From JAICMB01 sp035295125 (GTDB lineage: Bacteria > Acidobacteriota > Terriglobia > Bryobacterales > Bryobacteraceae), in the NCBI GenBank assembly GCA_035295125.1, contig DATGJP010000116.1:106669-170668 (forward strand): DNA of 64,000 nt, written 5' to 3'. A program made the translations under genes and the position numbers. The notes beneath the pieces are model-generated. The model did not search any database. It was given only the letters and a program-made list of their open reading frames with translations, and was not told the origin of the DNA. Positions 10,679 to 19,945 of the stretch are shown here, one piece after another (the first letter of the stretch is position 1; every line of letters begins with the position of its first letter).

Positions 10679-11566
10679 CTACTGGATGGCGCCGGAATGA
10701 ATCAAAGGGCCGAAAACGGCATCCTCAATTGTAGTGCTGGTGGAGATCGGGATGTAGCGGCCCGCATTGCGCAGGCCGATCCGTTGAATGCGCTGCGCGT
10801 ATTCGTCGAACGCGGCGGTGTAGCCCTGGCGCGCCGCCTCGTCGAAGGCGATCTCGATCTTCGTCCCGGTTTCCGCGTCCGTGATGTCGAGTTGGCCGTC
10901 CCATGGCGGAACACGATCCTCTTCGGCCCACAGGTGGACCAGGATCAGCTCATGACCGAAGTCCGCCAGATATTGCAGCGGCTTCTCGCAATCGTTGTCA
11001 TCGAGGAAATCCGAGATCAGGATCAACAGGCCGCGCTGCGGGAACTTCGCCACAAACTGCCGCGCGAGCTGAAAATATTCCGTCACGCCGCCGCAGGTAA
11101 GCCCCGATAGAAAATTGACCGTGTTAACGAACCGGTGGCGGCCACCCGAGCTCACGAACGAATCCTTCAGCGCCTCGCCGAAAGGCTGAATGCAAATGGT
11201 ATCGAGCCGCACCAGGCCGACATAGCAGAGCGCGGCCGCGAGCTTTCGCGCGTACTCGAACTTGGTCGGGTTGCCGGTCTGCATGGAGCTGCTGGTGTCG
11301 ATCAGCAGCCGCACGGGAATGCGCGGCTCTACCTGGAACATTTTCAGGAACAGTTTTTCGAGGCGCAGGTATGCTCGCCAGTTCACAGCGCGCAAGTCGT
11401 CGCCGTGATGGAAGTTGCGATGGTCCAGGAACTCCTGGCCCGGACCGGCAAAGCGCGAGATGTTATGACCGCCCACGAGCCCGGGAAACGACTTCTGCCA
11501 GTTGATGGCGAGCCGTTCCAGTTTATGCAGAAACTGCGTGTCGATCAGGAATTCCTGTTCTGCCAC
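10679..11566 (-). CDS. DUF58 domain protein (VWA-like partner of MoxR)
   Basis: A 295-residue cytoplasmic protein of the DUF58 family. The hallmark region NISRFAGPGQEF...HHGDDLRAVNWRAYLR lies at residues 38-68, followed by a VWA-like strand with the metal motif DTSSS (near residue 90) and LLILISDFLDD. DUF58 proteins are almost always encoded directly downstream of a MoxR ATPase and upstream of membrane VWA proteins, as here. They are taken to be adaptors between ATPase and membrane complex. Gaps of 9 and 6 bp to its neighbours indicate one transcript. Confidence 0.92.
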   Translation of the reverse strand: MAEQEFLIDTQFLHKLERLAINWQKSFPGLVGGHNISRFAGPGQEFLDHRNFHHGDDLRAVNWRAYLRLEKLFLKMFQVEPRIPVRLLIDTSSSMQTGNPTKFEYARKLAAALCYVGLVRLDTICIQPFGEALKDSFVSSGGRHRFVNTVNFLSGLTCGGVTEYFQLARQFVAKFPQRGLLILISDFLDDNDCEKPLQYLADFGHELILVHLWAEEDRVPPWDGQLDITDAETGTKIEIAFDEAARQGYTAAFDEYAQRIQRIGLRNAGRYIPISTSTTIEDAVFGPLIHSGAIQ

Positions 11567-11575
11567 GATGCACCT

Positions 11576-12568
11576 CTACCGCGCGGCAGCCGCGGAAACG
11601 TTCGAGATGATCCGGGTCAGCAGGGTGTCCGGAGTCTGACCGTCCGCATGCGCGTCGAAATTCATTATGATTCGGTGACGCAGCACAGAGGGGGCGATGG
11701 TACGCAAATCTTCGATGCTCAGGTTCAACCGTCCGCGCATGAGAGCCAGCACCCGGCCGCATTCCACCAGGGCCTGGGCGCCGCGCGGCGAACTGCCATA
11801 GCGAATGTAGCGATTGGCGAGCTCATGGGCGTAAGGAGTGCCGGGCTGCGTGGCCATCACGAGGTCGATCGCGAAATCCTGCACATGTTGGGCAACCAGC
11901 ACGTCTCGGCAAACCGCGCGCAACTGCATGATGGTGTCGCGGTCCACCAGCGCGTGCAGCTCCTGCTCGTCACGCGCAACCGTTCGCTCGACGATGCGGT
12001 TCAATTCCTCGCGCGAGGGATAGTTCACGAGAATCTTCATCAGAAAGCGATCGAGCTGGGCTTCTGGCAGCGGATAGGTGCCTTCCATCTCGATTGGGTT
12101 CTGGGTCGCCATGACCAGGAAGGGCGCCTCAAGGTGGTGCGTGGTGGTCCCGCTGGTCACGGTTCGTTCCTGCATGGCTTCGAGCAGCGCCGACTGTGTC
12201 TTTGGCGTCGCGCGATTGATCTCGTCGGCGAGCACGAGATTCGAGAAGATCGGCCCCTCCTGGAACCGCAGCGATTTCGCCCCTCGGTCGTCGGTCTCGA
12301 TGATCATGCTGCCGACGATGTCCGCGGGCATGAGGTCCGGGGTGAACTGTATGCGTGAATACTTCAGGTGCAGGACCCGCGAGAGCGTCCGCAGCAGCGT
12401 GGTTTTGCCCAATCCCGGGACGCCTTCGAGCAGGACGTGCCCGCCCGAAAGCAGGCAAATCAGCACGCCATCAACCACATCTTGTTGACCTACAATGACT
12501 TTTCCGATCTCATTGCGGACTTGGTCGAGGCGGTTGCTAGCCATCTGGAGGGCGGATTCGGTGGGCAT
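11576..12568 (-). CDS. MoxR-family AAA+ ATPase
   Basis: A 330-residue AAA+ chaperone-like ATPase and the first gene of a leftward four-gene operon. Walker A is GVPGLGKTTLLR, Walker B is LVLADEINRA, sensor 1 lies in VMATQNPIEMEGTYPLPEAQLDRF, and the C-terminal lid carries ASPRGAQALVE-like residues (SSPRGAQAL). Start ATG 12568 precedes the expected N-terminal helix. MoxR ATPases work with VWA proteins to mature or remodel protein complexes; the specific client is not visible here. Confidence 0.93.
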   Translation of the reverse strand: MPTESALQMASNRLDQVRNEIGKVIVGQQDVVDGVLICLLSGGHVLLEGVPGLGKTTLLRTLSRVLHLKYSRIQFTPDLMPADIVGSMIIETDDRGAKSLRFQEGPIFSNLVLADEINRATPKTQSALLEAMQERTVTSGTTTHHLEAPFLVMATQNPIEMEGTYPLPEAQLDRFLMKILVNYPSREELNRIVERTVARDEQELHALVDRDTIMQLRAVCRDVLVAQHVQDFAIDLVMATQPGTPYAHELANRYIRYGSSPRGAQALVECGRVLALMRGRLNLSIEDLRTIAPSVLRHRIIMNFDAHADGQTPDTLLTRIISNVSAAAAR

Positions 12569-12667
12569 CTTCTAATTTTAGACGTTGGCGGTGGGGCGCC
12601 GCACCGTTTTACGCTGCAAAAATTCACGCCTGTCAAGAATTTCATCCCTTCCGCGTCTAACCCTAGA

Positions 12668-15430
12668 TTGCAGACACCCAATGCCACGTACCGCATTCAA
12701 TTAAATAAGGATTTCGGCTTTCGGCAGGCCCGCGGCCTGGTGCCCCAACTCGCGGCCCTCGGTATTACCCATCTCTACCTCTCGCCCATCTTCCAGGCGC
12801 GAAAAGGAAGCATGCATGGGTACGATGTCACCGACCCCACGCGCCTGAACGAAGAACTGGGCGATCCTTCCGAATTCGATGCGCTCGCCGCTGCGCTGAC
12901 CGAGCGCGGAATGGGAATCATCCTCGACATCGTTCCCAATCACATGGCGGCAAGCCCCGAGAACCCCTGGTGGATGGATGTGCTCGAAAAAGGACCGGCA
13001 TCGCCTTATGCCGCATTTTTCGATGTCGAGTGGGGCTATGGCGCCCCCGAAGCGAAGGACAAGATTTACCTTCCCATCCTCGGTGAACCGTATGCCGAGG
13101 CCCTGGAAGGCAAAAAGCTGACCCTCCTTCTCGACCGCGGATGTCTGTTCATCCGCTATTACGAAACGGATCTTCCCGTCGCGCCGGCGGCGTATCACGA
13201 CGTTCTGACGCATCGCCTTAACGAACTTCTGAGCCGGCTCGACCCTGGTTCCGAAGCGCTGCACGACTTCGGCTTGCTTCTCGAGGTCTGCGAGCGCCTG
13301 CCGGGCCGGTCAGCCGACGAATGGGAGGCATTAGAGGCTCGCCGCCACGACATCCCCTTGATGAAGGAACGCCTCAACGACGTGTACACAAAGTACCCGC
13401 AGATCGGTGCGTTCATCAATGACAACCTCCGCATCTTCAACGGAACACCCGGCGATCCCGCCTCTTTCGATCGGCTGGACGCGGTCCTTGAGAAGCAAGC
13501 CTATGAGCTCGCCTATTGGCGCGTAGCACGCGAAAAAATCAACTACCGCCGTTTCTTCGACGTGACCGACCTGATTGGGATTCGCGCCCAGGATCCCCAG
13601 GTTTTCGAAGCTACGCACGCCCTCGCGTTTCAACTCCTGAAGGAACGCAAAGTCGCGGGCTTCCGCATCGATCACGTCGATGGTTTATCCGATCCCTCGG
13701 CCTACCTGGCCCGCCTGCAGGAGCGCGCCGCCGAAATCGCCGGCGAACCGGTGTATATCGTTGTGGAGAAAATTCTCTGCGACACAGAGAAACTCCCCAA
13801 TGGCTGGCCGGTCGCCGGAACCACCGGCTACGACTTCCTCGGCGTCACCAATAATGTTTTCGTCGAACCCGCCGGGTTGAAGGCACTGCAGACCGGATAC
13901 GAGGAGTTCACGGGTAATTCGCTGTCCTTTTACGACACGGCAAACGTCCAGAAGCGAAAGATCATGACCGACCTCTTCGTCGGCGAGATGGGATCGCTGG
14001 CATATCATGCGCAAATGATCGGCGAGCAAGACCGCTATGCACGCGACCTCAGCCCCCACCATATCCGCCGCGCGCTCACCGAAATCACGATTTCCATGCC
14101 GGTGTATCGCACCTACGTCCGCGAAATGCGCATCGGCGATCACGACGCCGAGTACTTCGATCGCGCCGTGAACGATGCCCGCCGCAGGAACCCTCAAATC
14201 ACTCCGGCATGTTTCGACTTCCTGGCCCGCGTTCTGCACTTGCGAGTCAAGGAACCCTTACGCGAACAGGCTCTGCCTTTCATCATGCGATGGCAGCAAC
14301 TCACCGGTCCTATCATGGCCAAAGGCGTGGAGGACACTACCCTCTACGTCTACAATCGCCTTCTTTCGATGAACGACGTGGGAGGGAGTCCGGAGCCGGT
14401 TTCGCTCGAGCAGTTTCACGCCTTCCAAGCGGATCGCGCCGCGCAGTGGCCTGCCACGATGAATTGCAGTTCCACGCACGATACTAAGCGCAGCGAAGGA
14501 GTTCGCGCGCGGCTCAACGTGTTGTCGGAGATTCCCGAGGTATGGATGCGGCACGCGCGGCGCTGGAAACGCTGGAATGAAAAGCACAAGCGCTCCGTGA
14601 AAGGTGCCCTGGCGCCTGACCGAAACGACGAATACCTCATCTACCAGACGCTCTTGGGGGCTTGGCCCATCGATATCGACCGCCTGAAACGTTACTTGAC
14701 CAAAGCGGCTCGCGAGGCCAAAATCCATACCAGTTGGATCGCGCCGGACCAGGAGTACGAAGACGCCTTGTTGGGCTTCGCGGGAGCGATTCTCGATTCA
14801 TCCCAGCCGAGCCAGTTTCTGTCTCAATTCCTGGCGCTCCAAAACCGCATTGCGTTCTACGGCGCAATCAATTGCCTTTCCCAAACGCTGCTCAAAATGA
14901 CGGCTCCCGGCATACCCGACTTTTACCAGGGCACAACACGCTGGGACCTGCGCCTGGTCGATCCCGATAACCGCGAAGCTCCGGATGCCGCGGACCTGGA
15001 GCTACCCGGCGATGTAATCGCTGAAATGCTCGAAAATTGGCAGGACGGACGCGTCAAAACCTGGCTGATTGGGAAGACGCTTTGTTTCCGCAAGAGGAAC
15101 CCTCGTTTGTTCAATTCGGGACAGTATATTCCGTTGGCCGGCCGCGGTCGTGCCGCCGAACACGCCGTGGCTTTTGTACAGCGCCACGGCGACTTGGCGG
15201 CGTTGGTGATCGTGCCCCGGTTCATCATGGGATTTTCAGCGCTCGAAAAATATCCCCTTGGCCGGCGCGTGTGGCAGGACGCTCATGTCGTTCTCCCGCC
15301 AGGCTTAAGAATGCAATGGAAGAACAACCTCACCGGAGACGTAATTCAGGCTACGAACACGAACGGCGAAAATGTCATGTATTTGTCCGATGCACTAAGG
15401 AGTTTCCCTGTGGCGCTGCTCTCCAACTAG
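12668..15430 (+). CDS. treY: Maltooligosyl trehalose synthase
   Basis: A glycoside hydrolase family 13 enzyme of about 920 residues that converts the reducing-end alpha-1,4 bond of maltodextrins to alpha,alpha-1,1 (first step of the TreY-TreZ route). The start is uncertain: the frame is open to 12368, but homology begins at PNATYRIQLN, just after a TTG at 12668, and no ATG lies nearby. Signatures include THLYLSPIFQARKGSMHGYDV, IILDIVPNHMA, GFRIDHVDGLSDP (nucleophile Asp), VVEKIL (acid/base Glu) and SSTHDTKRSEGVRARL. TreZ is not in the window. It is divergent from the MoxR operon with about 100 bp between them, and the following EAL-HDOD gene is 82 bp downstream. Confidence 0.92.
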   Translation: MQTPNATYRIQLNKDFGFRQARGLVPQLAALGITHLYLSPIFQARKGSMHGYDVTDPTRLNEELGDPSEFDALAAALTERGMGIILDIVPNHMAASPENPWWMDVLEKGPASPYAAFFDVEWGYGAPEAKDKIYLPILGEPYAEALEGKKLTLLLDRGCLFIRYYETDLPVAPAAYHDVLTHRLNELLSRLDPGSEALHDFGLLLEVCERLPGRSADEWEALEARRHDIPLMKERLNDVYTKYPQIGAFINDNLRIFNGTPGDPASFDRLDAVLEKQAYELAYWRVAREKINYRRFFDVTDLIGIRAQDPQVFEATHALAFQLLKERKVAGFRIDHVDGLSDPSAYLARLQERAAEIAGEPVYIVVEKILCDTEKLPNGWPVAGTTGYDFLGVTNNVFVEPAGLKALQTGYEEFTGNSLSFYDTANVQKRKIMTDLFVGEMGSLAYHAQMIGEQDRYARDLSPHHIRRALTEITISMPVYRTYVREMRIGDHDAEYFDRAVNDARRRNPQITPACFDFLARVLHLRVKEPLREQALPFIMRWQQLTGPIMAKGVEDTTLYVYNRLLSMNDVGGSPEPVSLEQFHAFQADRAAQWPATMNCSSTHDTKRSEGVRARLNVLSEIPEVWMRHARRWKRWNEKHKRSVKGALAPDRNDEYLIYQTLLGAWPIDIDRLKRYLTKAAREAKIHTSWIAPDQEYEDALLGFAGAILDSSQPSQFLSQFLALQNRIAFYGAINCLSQTLLKMTAPGIPDFYQGTTRWDLRLVDPDNREAPDAADLELPGDVIAEMLENWQDGRVKTWLIGKTLCFRKRNPRLFNSGQYIPLAGRGRAAEHAVAFVQRHGDLAALVIVPRFIMGFSALEKYPLGRRVWQDAHVVLPPGLRMQWKNNLTGDVIQATNTNGENVMYLSDALRSFPVALLSN

Positions 15431-15512
15431 TCGTAGGGCCTGAAAAATCCCTGAGCGCGGCATTAATATTGCAGGAAACCGCAAACACCGCCGATAAGAA
15501 TACTGGCACGCC

Positions 15513-16808
15513 ATGCCACAAGGAGCTATGGATTACCAGTGTTCAGTAGCACCGCCCCCGGTTGAGTCCGGGTCCGACATTTACGTGGCGCGGCAGCCAA
15601 TCCTCGACCGCAAACTAGAGGTTTCCGGTTACGAGTTGCTTTATCGCTCTGGGATCCAAAGTTCGTTCCCCAACGAACGGAGCGATCTTGCCACCTCCAA
15701 GGTGATCAACGGCGCATTTCTGATTATCGGCATCGAACGCCTCATCGGTAAAACACGCGCCTTCATCAATTTCGACCAGCAGGTTCTGCTGGGAGCTCTG
15801 CCTTTGGCTCTGGCTCCCGATAAAGTCGTCATCGAGTTGCTCGAAAGCGTGGTGGCCGACGACGCGGTACTGGCCCGGTGCCGTGAGCTGAAGCGTTTAG
15901 GCTTCAAAATCGCGCTCGACGATTACCTTCCCAGCCCCATGACCGAACCGCTCCTTGCGCTGGCGGATTACGTCAAGATCGACTTCCGTCAGACGAGTCC
16001 TGCAGAGCGTTTGTCACTGTCGCGCGATTTTCGCCGCCGCGGCATCGCGACGGTCGCGGAAAAAATCGAAACGGAAGAGGAGTACCAGAGCGCGCTGGCG
16101 ATGGGCTATTCGTTTTTTCAGGGCTACTTCTTCGCCAAGCCCAGCACCGTCCATAGCGGCTCCGTCCGTCCCATCAAGAAGAACTATCTGCAACTCCTCC
16201 AGGAAACAACGCGCGAAGAACTCGACCTCGATCGTGTCGAGCTTTTGTTGAAACACGAACCCGCGCTCACCTTCCAGCTCCTCCGGTACATGAATTCCGC
16301 CATGTTCTCCTGGCAAGCTGAAATTCGTTCCGTGCGGCACGCATTGGTGCTTTTGGGGGCGGAAGAACTGCGAAAATGGGCCGCCATCGTGGTCCTGTGC
16401 GGAATGGCCCTGGATCGGCCGCCCGCGCTCCTGGGTTGCGCGGTGGTTCGCGCGCGTTTATGCGAGTTGTTAGGTAGTCAAGTGGGCTTGGCCCGCAGGA
16501 GCTCGGAGCTGTTCCTGATGGGGATGTTCTCGCTATTCGACGCTATTCTGAATCGCCCTCTTAAGGACGTCCTCTCGGAACTGCATCTCCCCCCGGACAT
16601 TCACAATATTCTTCTGGGCGGCAGTGATCCTCGCAACATTTACCACATCTATTCGCTGGTTCGCGCACTGGAGCGTGCCGACTGGCAAAATGTGGCGGAC
16701 GACGCGGCGCAGTTGCGGATTCCCGAAGCCGTTGTTCCGGAACTGTACTGCGCGGCCGTCGATTGGGCGAACGAATTCAGCGCGCAACCGCCGCCAAAAA
16801 CCCGCTAA
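15513..16808 (+). CDS. EAL-HDOD signalling protein with degenerate EAL motif
   Basis: A 431-residue YuxH-type protein: an EAL-like domain (about residues 20-215) followed by an HDOD domain (about 220-420). The EAL motif reads ELL in SGYELLYRSG, and the metal ligands of active c-di-GMP phosphodiesterases are not all visible, so it is probably a binding or scaffold module. The HDOD half carries LLKHEPALTFQLLRYMNSAMF and RHALVLLGAEELRKW. Two starts compete: ATG 15513 without a ribosome site, and ATG 15528 with AAGGAG only two bases away. Its role is likely regulatory, possibly in motility or attachment. Confidence 0.85.
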   Translation: MPQGAMDYQCSVAPPPVESGSDIYVARQPILDRKLEVSGYELLYRSGIQSSFPNERSDLATSKVINGAFLIIGIERLIGKTRAFINFDQQVLLGALPLALAPDKVVIELLESVVADDAVLARCRELKRLGFKIALDDYLPSPMTEPLLALADYVKIDFRQTSPAERLSLSRDFRRRGIATVAEKIETEEEYQSALAMGYSFFQGYFFAKPSTVHSGSVRPIKKNYLQLLQETTREELDLDRVELLLKHEPALTFQLLRYMNSAMFSWQAEIRSVRHALVLLGAEELRKWAAIVVLCGMALDRPPALLGCAVVRARLCELLGSQVGLARRSSELFLMGMFSLFDAILNRPLKDVLSELHLPPDIHNILLGGSDPRNIYHIYSLVRALERADWQNVADDAAQLRIPEAVVPELYCAAVDWANEFSAQPPPKTR

Positions 16809-16814
16809 AGTAAG

Positions 16815-16915
16815 GCAGGCTGTGCAAGGGTGGGGCAGGCGGGGCAGGCATTCAGCCTGTCTTTGGAACTTACCAGGAACGCACTGGCGAAACCGTCTGT
16901 GCCACTTTTTTGGTC
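16815..16915. repeat. Dispersed palindromic repeat, copy 1
   Basis: The gap between the EAL-HDOD gene and the Oar-like gene reads as an AAGGGTGG-GCAGGC core, then the palindrome AGGCATTCAGCCT, TTTGGA, an ACC-GAA spacer, GGCGAAACCG and a final CAC. The same word order appears on the minus strand at 38455-38600 and partly at 51830-51905, defining an intergenic repeat family of about 80-100 bp. Confidence 0.65.
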
Positions 16916-16918
16916 TGT

Positions 16919-19900
16919 CTAAAACTTGAACCGCAGACTCACCTGAAGCGACCGCGCCCCGCCTGCCTGAAACAGTGGCGCCAACCCGCTTCCCGGACTT
17001 CCGGTCCCCAGCATCACGTTCAGCATGGAAGTCGACTGCCCAAACAGCGGACTCGCCAAAATCCTTACCGGATCGCCAAAATTCGGATGATTCAACGCGT
17101 TGAACGCCTCCACGCGAAACTGTAGCGACCTCTGGTCGCGCGACAGAAATTCACGGCCAAACGAAAGGTCCACCTGCGACATACTGAAGCCCGACAGAGC
17201 GTTGCGGCCCAGGTTTCCTTGCACTGCGTTGCCTCCTGGCTGAAACGCCGCTGGATTGATCCGGCGCCCACCCGGCGCATTGGGATCTGATATCCAAAGA
17301 TTCTGGCCAGTCACCAAATTCGGCCGGAAGATATTCTCAAAACTCACACCGGTAAACTGGTCGGCATTCAAGACGTTGATCGGAAATCCCGAGCGCGCGC
17401 GAAACATCCCGTTGAGCGTCCAACGTCGCAGCCAGCGGCTGGGAAGCGATGCCGGCGCCTGCAAACTGAAGCCCGCTGTGAACGAGTGCCGGATATCAAA
17501 ATCCGATGACGCGCGATCGCTGGCCGGCGTTAGAGGGGATGCGGACCAATAAAGTCCGGAGTCTGTCGAACTGTTGTCGATGGAATGCGACCAGGAGTAT
17601 GCCGCAAACCCCTGGATACCGCGCGCCAGGTTCCGCCGAAACTGCCCGAGAAGCTGATGGTATTCCGATTCGCCATTATTGGTCGCCACGGCGAACCAGT
17701 TGTTATCCGTACTTCCCGGCCCGATCTCCCGCCTCACCAGGCGCGTGCCCAACGATCCGGCATATCCAGCGGTCAGAGTAGTTCGATCGTTCAAGGCTCG
17801 CTCCACGGCAACGTTCCACTGTTTCACCACCGGCAGCCGAAGGTTGGGCAGGAATCCATAATTCAGATAAAAACCCACAAAGCCACTGCTGTTGTTATAG
17901 GTGGAGACGTTGAGCGGGCCATCGTTAACAAGATCCGTGGCCAGGCTGAGGCTGGAATCGAAGTAGAGGCCGCCTCCCGCGCGGATCACCGTCTTTTCGC
18001 TCCTGGTCGGCCGCCATGCGATTCCGAATCGAGGCGCGAAATTGGCATAGGGGGATTGCCAGATGGGCCGCTCCACGGCCGTAAACGACTGATCCGGTCC
18101 CAGGAAGTTTGGCATCTGCGAAAGCGCCGGAGGCGGGCTGATCTCCCAGCGCAGTCCAAACGTCAGGGTCAGGCGGGATGCCACCCGCCATACATCCTGG
18201 CCGAAAACGGATACTTCCTGAAGCACCGCTGATTTGTGCTGTGCATCCTCCCAAGACCACCACAGATTTGAGCGGGTAGCAAAGTCGCTCACGCTACTGC
18301 CAATTACGCTGAGCGTGTAGGTGTCATCGTTGCGAATCGTGCCGAGCCGCCGGAAATCCACACCGAATTGAATCGAGTGCGCCCCGCGGACCAACGTGGT
18401 GTTTTCGGTGAGCCCGATTTGCGACTGCTTTCTCGTGCCCTCCGGTCCGATGGTCACCTGCCCGGCCCCTGTAATCGAGAGTCGCAACAGATAGTCGCAA
18501 TTATTCAAGAGATCGTTGAAGCGGGTGATCGCGGCTCCCAGGGCGCAAGGGGCGAGAGAAGGTCCGTCCGGTCCCCACACCGAATTCGAACCGACTCGCA
18601 AATAATTCGCCCGAATATCGGTGATCCAGCCGCGCCCTCCTCGCCAATTGAGCCCGACCGTGCCGCTCTGAAACCCAAAATTGAGCGAATCGACGGTGTT
18701 GATACCGAACTCGGTCGACGAAGGCGAATCACTGTATCGCCCGAAAGCTGTGAGCCTCGGCGTGATGGCCTGGTCGATTCGCACCGCGCCTGCATCGAGC
18801 TGCGAAGGACGCGACGCTACCACCGTCGATGTGGTCAGACCGTTCCCGAGAGCCGGTCCGTTCGGAGCGGCGAAGAGGTTGAGGAGCGGTTGAGTCCAAT
18901 CCGGTGAGTTGGCGCGCGCATCCATGGAGGGTACCGGCTCGCGCAGCACCAATGGCTCCGTCAATTGCAGCCGCTCATAAGAGATGAAGAAGAAAGTGTG
19001 ATTTCGGACTATGGGACCACCCAGCGTCGCGCCCACGTCTTCGAGACTCAATGGCGCGCGAGGATCGCCCTGCGCGTTCGCGAACCAGTTATTCGCGTCC
19101 AGCCCCTGATTGCGTAGCGAAAATGCCAGCGAGCCGTGAAATCCATTCGATCCCGCCCGGCTGCTGAACGAAATCTGCGCGCCCGGCATCCGCCCGTAGG
19201 TTGGCGCAGTGCTCGACGTCTGTACCCGCACTTCCTGGATCGCATCCGTCGACACTATACCTTCGATGCTGCCGAACGCGGTCATGCTCGGAAGCGTTCC
19301 GCCGGTGGACTGCGCGGGCTGACCACCTGCGCTGAGCCCGGAATTCATGCCGACTCCGTCCACCGTGAAGTAATTCGTGTTAGGCCGCTGTCCATTGACG
19401 CTGAACTGGCCCGGGTCGCCATGGGTTGCTGGCGTCACAATCACCCCAGGCGCTTCGGCGAACAGGTCCAAGTGATTGTGACCGCTTAGCGGCAGATTCT
19501 CGATCTGTTCGCGCCCAACCAGCGTTCCAACCGAGGAGTCAACGCGTTCGAGCAGTGGCGCCGAGCCCTCTACCGTAACGGTTTCCGTGATACTGCCGAC
19601 TACCAGCTTGAAATCCACCCGGGCCGCCTTCGATTCCTCCACGCGAGCCCCGAAAAACATGGATGTGCGGAATCCCAGCTTCCGCACGGTAATCATGTAA
19701 ACGCCCGAATTTAGCGGAGAAACTGTATAGCTGCCATCAGCCTGTGAAGTGGTGGTATGCCGGAATCCGGATTCTTCATTTACAACGCTGACGGCACACC
19801 CGGGCACAACACCGCCGGATGAATCGGTAATCACGCCGGAAATGTACGAATACGGTTGGGAATAAACTGAGGGGCACCAGGCGAGTCCGACCGCCGCAAG

Positions 19901-19945
19901 TGCCAGCAACATGTGGGACATGTGCTGGCACTTGCGGATGGTCAT
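16919..19945 (-). CDS. Oar-like TonB-dependent outer-membrane receptor
   Basis: A 1008-residue receptor of the Oar type abundant in Acidobacteriota. A signal peptide (residues 1-29) precedes a carboxypeptidase-regulatory-like beta-sandwich (ISGVITDSSGGVVPGCAVSV, residues 35-115). This ends in the typical GSITETVTVEGSAPLLERVDSSVGT before a plug (LPLSGHNHLDLFAEAPGV) and a long beta-barrel ending in the outer-membrane signature SLQVSLRFKF. Its ATG overlaps the stop of the anti-sigma gene (19942-19945), so it is the last gene of a coupled sigma/anti-sigma/receptor operon. It would take up or sense a large substrate, perhaps polysaccharide or peptide. A 19-bp hairpin sits in codons 4-17. Confidence 0.9.
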   Translation of the reverse strand: MTIRKCQHMSHMLLALAAVGLAWCPSVYSQPYSYISGVITDSSGGVVPGCAVSVVNEESGFRHTTTSQADGSYTVSPLNSGVYMITVRKLGFRTSMFFGARVEESKAARVDFKLVVGSITETVTVEGSAPLLERVDSSVGTLVGREQIENLPLSGHNHLDLFAEAPGVIVTPATHGDPGQFSVNGQRPNTNYFTVDGVGMNSGLSAGGQPAQSTGGTLPSMTAFGSIEGIVSTDAIQEVRVQTSSTAPTYGRMPGAQISFSSRAGSNGFHGSLAFSLRNQGLDANNWFANAQGDPRAPLSLEDVGATLGGPIVRNHTFFFISYERLQLTEPLVLREPVPSMDARANSPDWTQPLLNLFAAPNGPALGNGLTTSTVVASRPSQLDAGAVRIDQAITPRLTAFGRYSDSPSSTEFGINTVDSLNFGFQSGTVGLNWRGGRGWITDIRANYLRVGSNSVWGPDGPSLAPCALGAAITRFNDLLNNCDYLLRLSITGAGQVTIGPEGTRKQSQIGLTENTTLVRGAHSIQFGVDFRRLGTIRNDDTYTLSVIGSSVSDFATRSNLWWSWEDAQHKSAVLQEVSVFGQDVWRVASRLTLTFGLRWEISPPPALSQMPNFLGPDQSFTAVERPIWQSPYANFAPRFGIAWRPTRSEKTVIRAGGGLYFDSSLSLATDLVNDGPLNVSTYNNSSGFVGFYLNYGFLPNLRLPVVKQWNVAVERALNDRTTLTAGYAGSLGTRLVRREIGPGSTDNNWFAVATNNGESEYHQLLGQFRRNLARGIQGFAAYSWSHSIDNSSTDSGLYWSASPLTPASDRASSDFDIRHSFTAGFSLQAPASLPSRWLRRWTLNGMFRARSGFPINVLNADQFTGVSFENIFRPNLVTGQNLWISDPNAPGGRRINPAAFQPGGNAVQGNLGRNALSGFSMSQVDLSFGREFLSRDQRSLQFRVEAFNALNHPNFGDPVRILASPLFGQSTSMLNVMLGTGSPGSGLAPLFQAGGARSLQVSLRFKF
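19895..19936 (-). promoter_or_regulatory. Very strong hairpin in the first codons of the Oar-like gene
   Basis: Arms 19918-19936 and 19895-19914 pair over 19 base pairs with one bulged base and a three-base loop. In the mRNA the structure begins nine bases after the start codon and spans codons 4-17, which encode the signal peptide. Such a structure would hinder initiation or early elongation unless opened by ribosomes translating the overlapping upstream gene. A regulatory role is inference. Confidence 0.6.
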
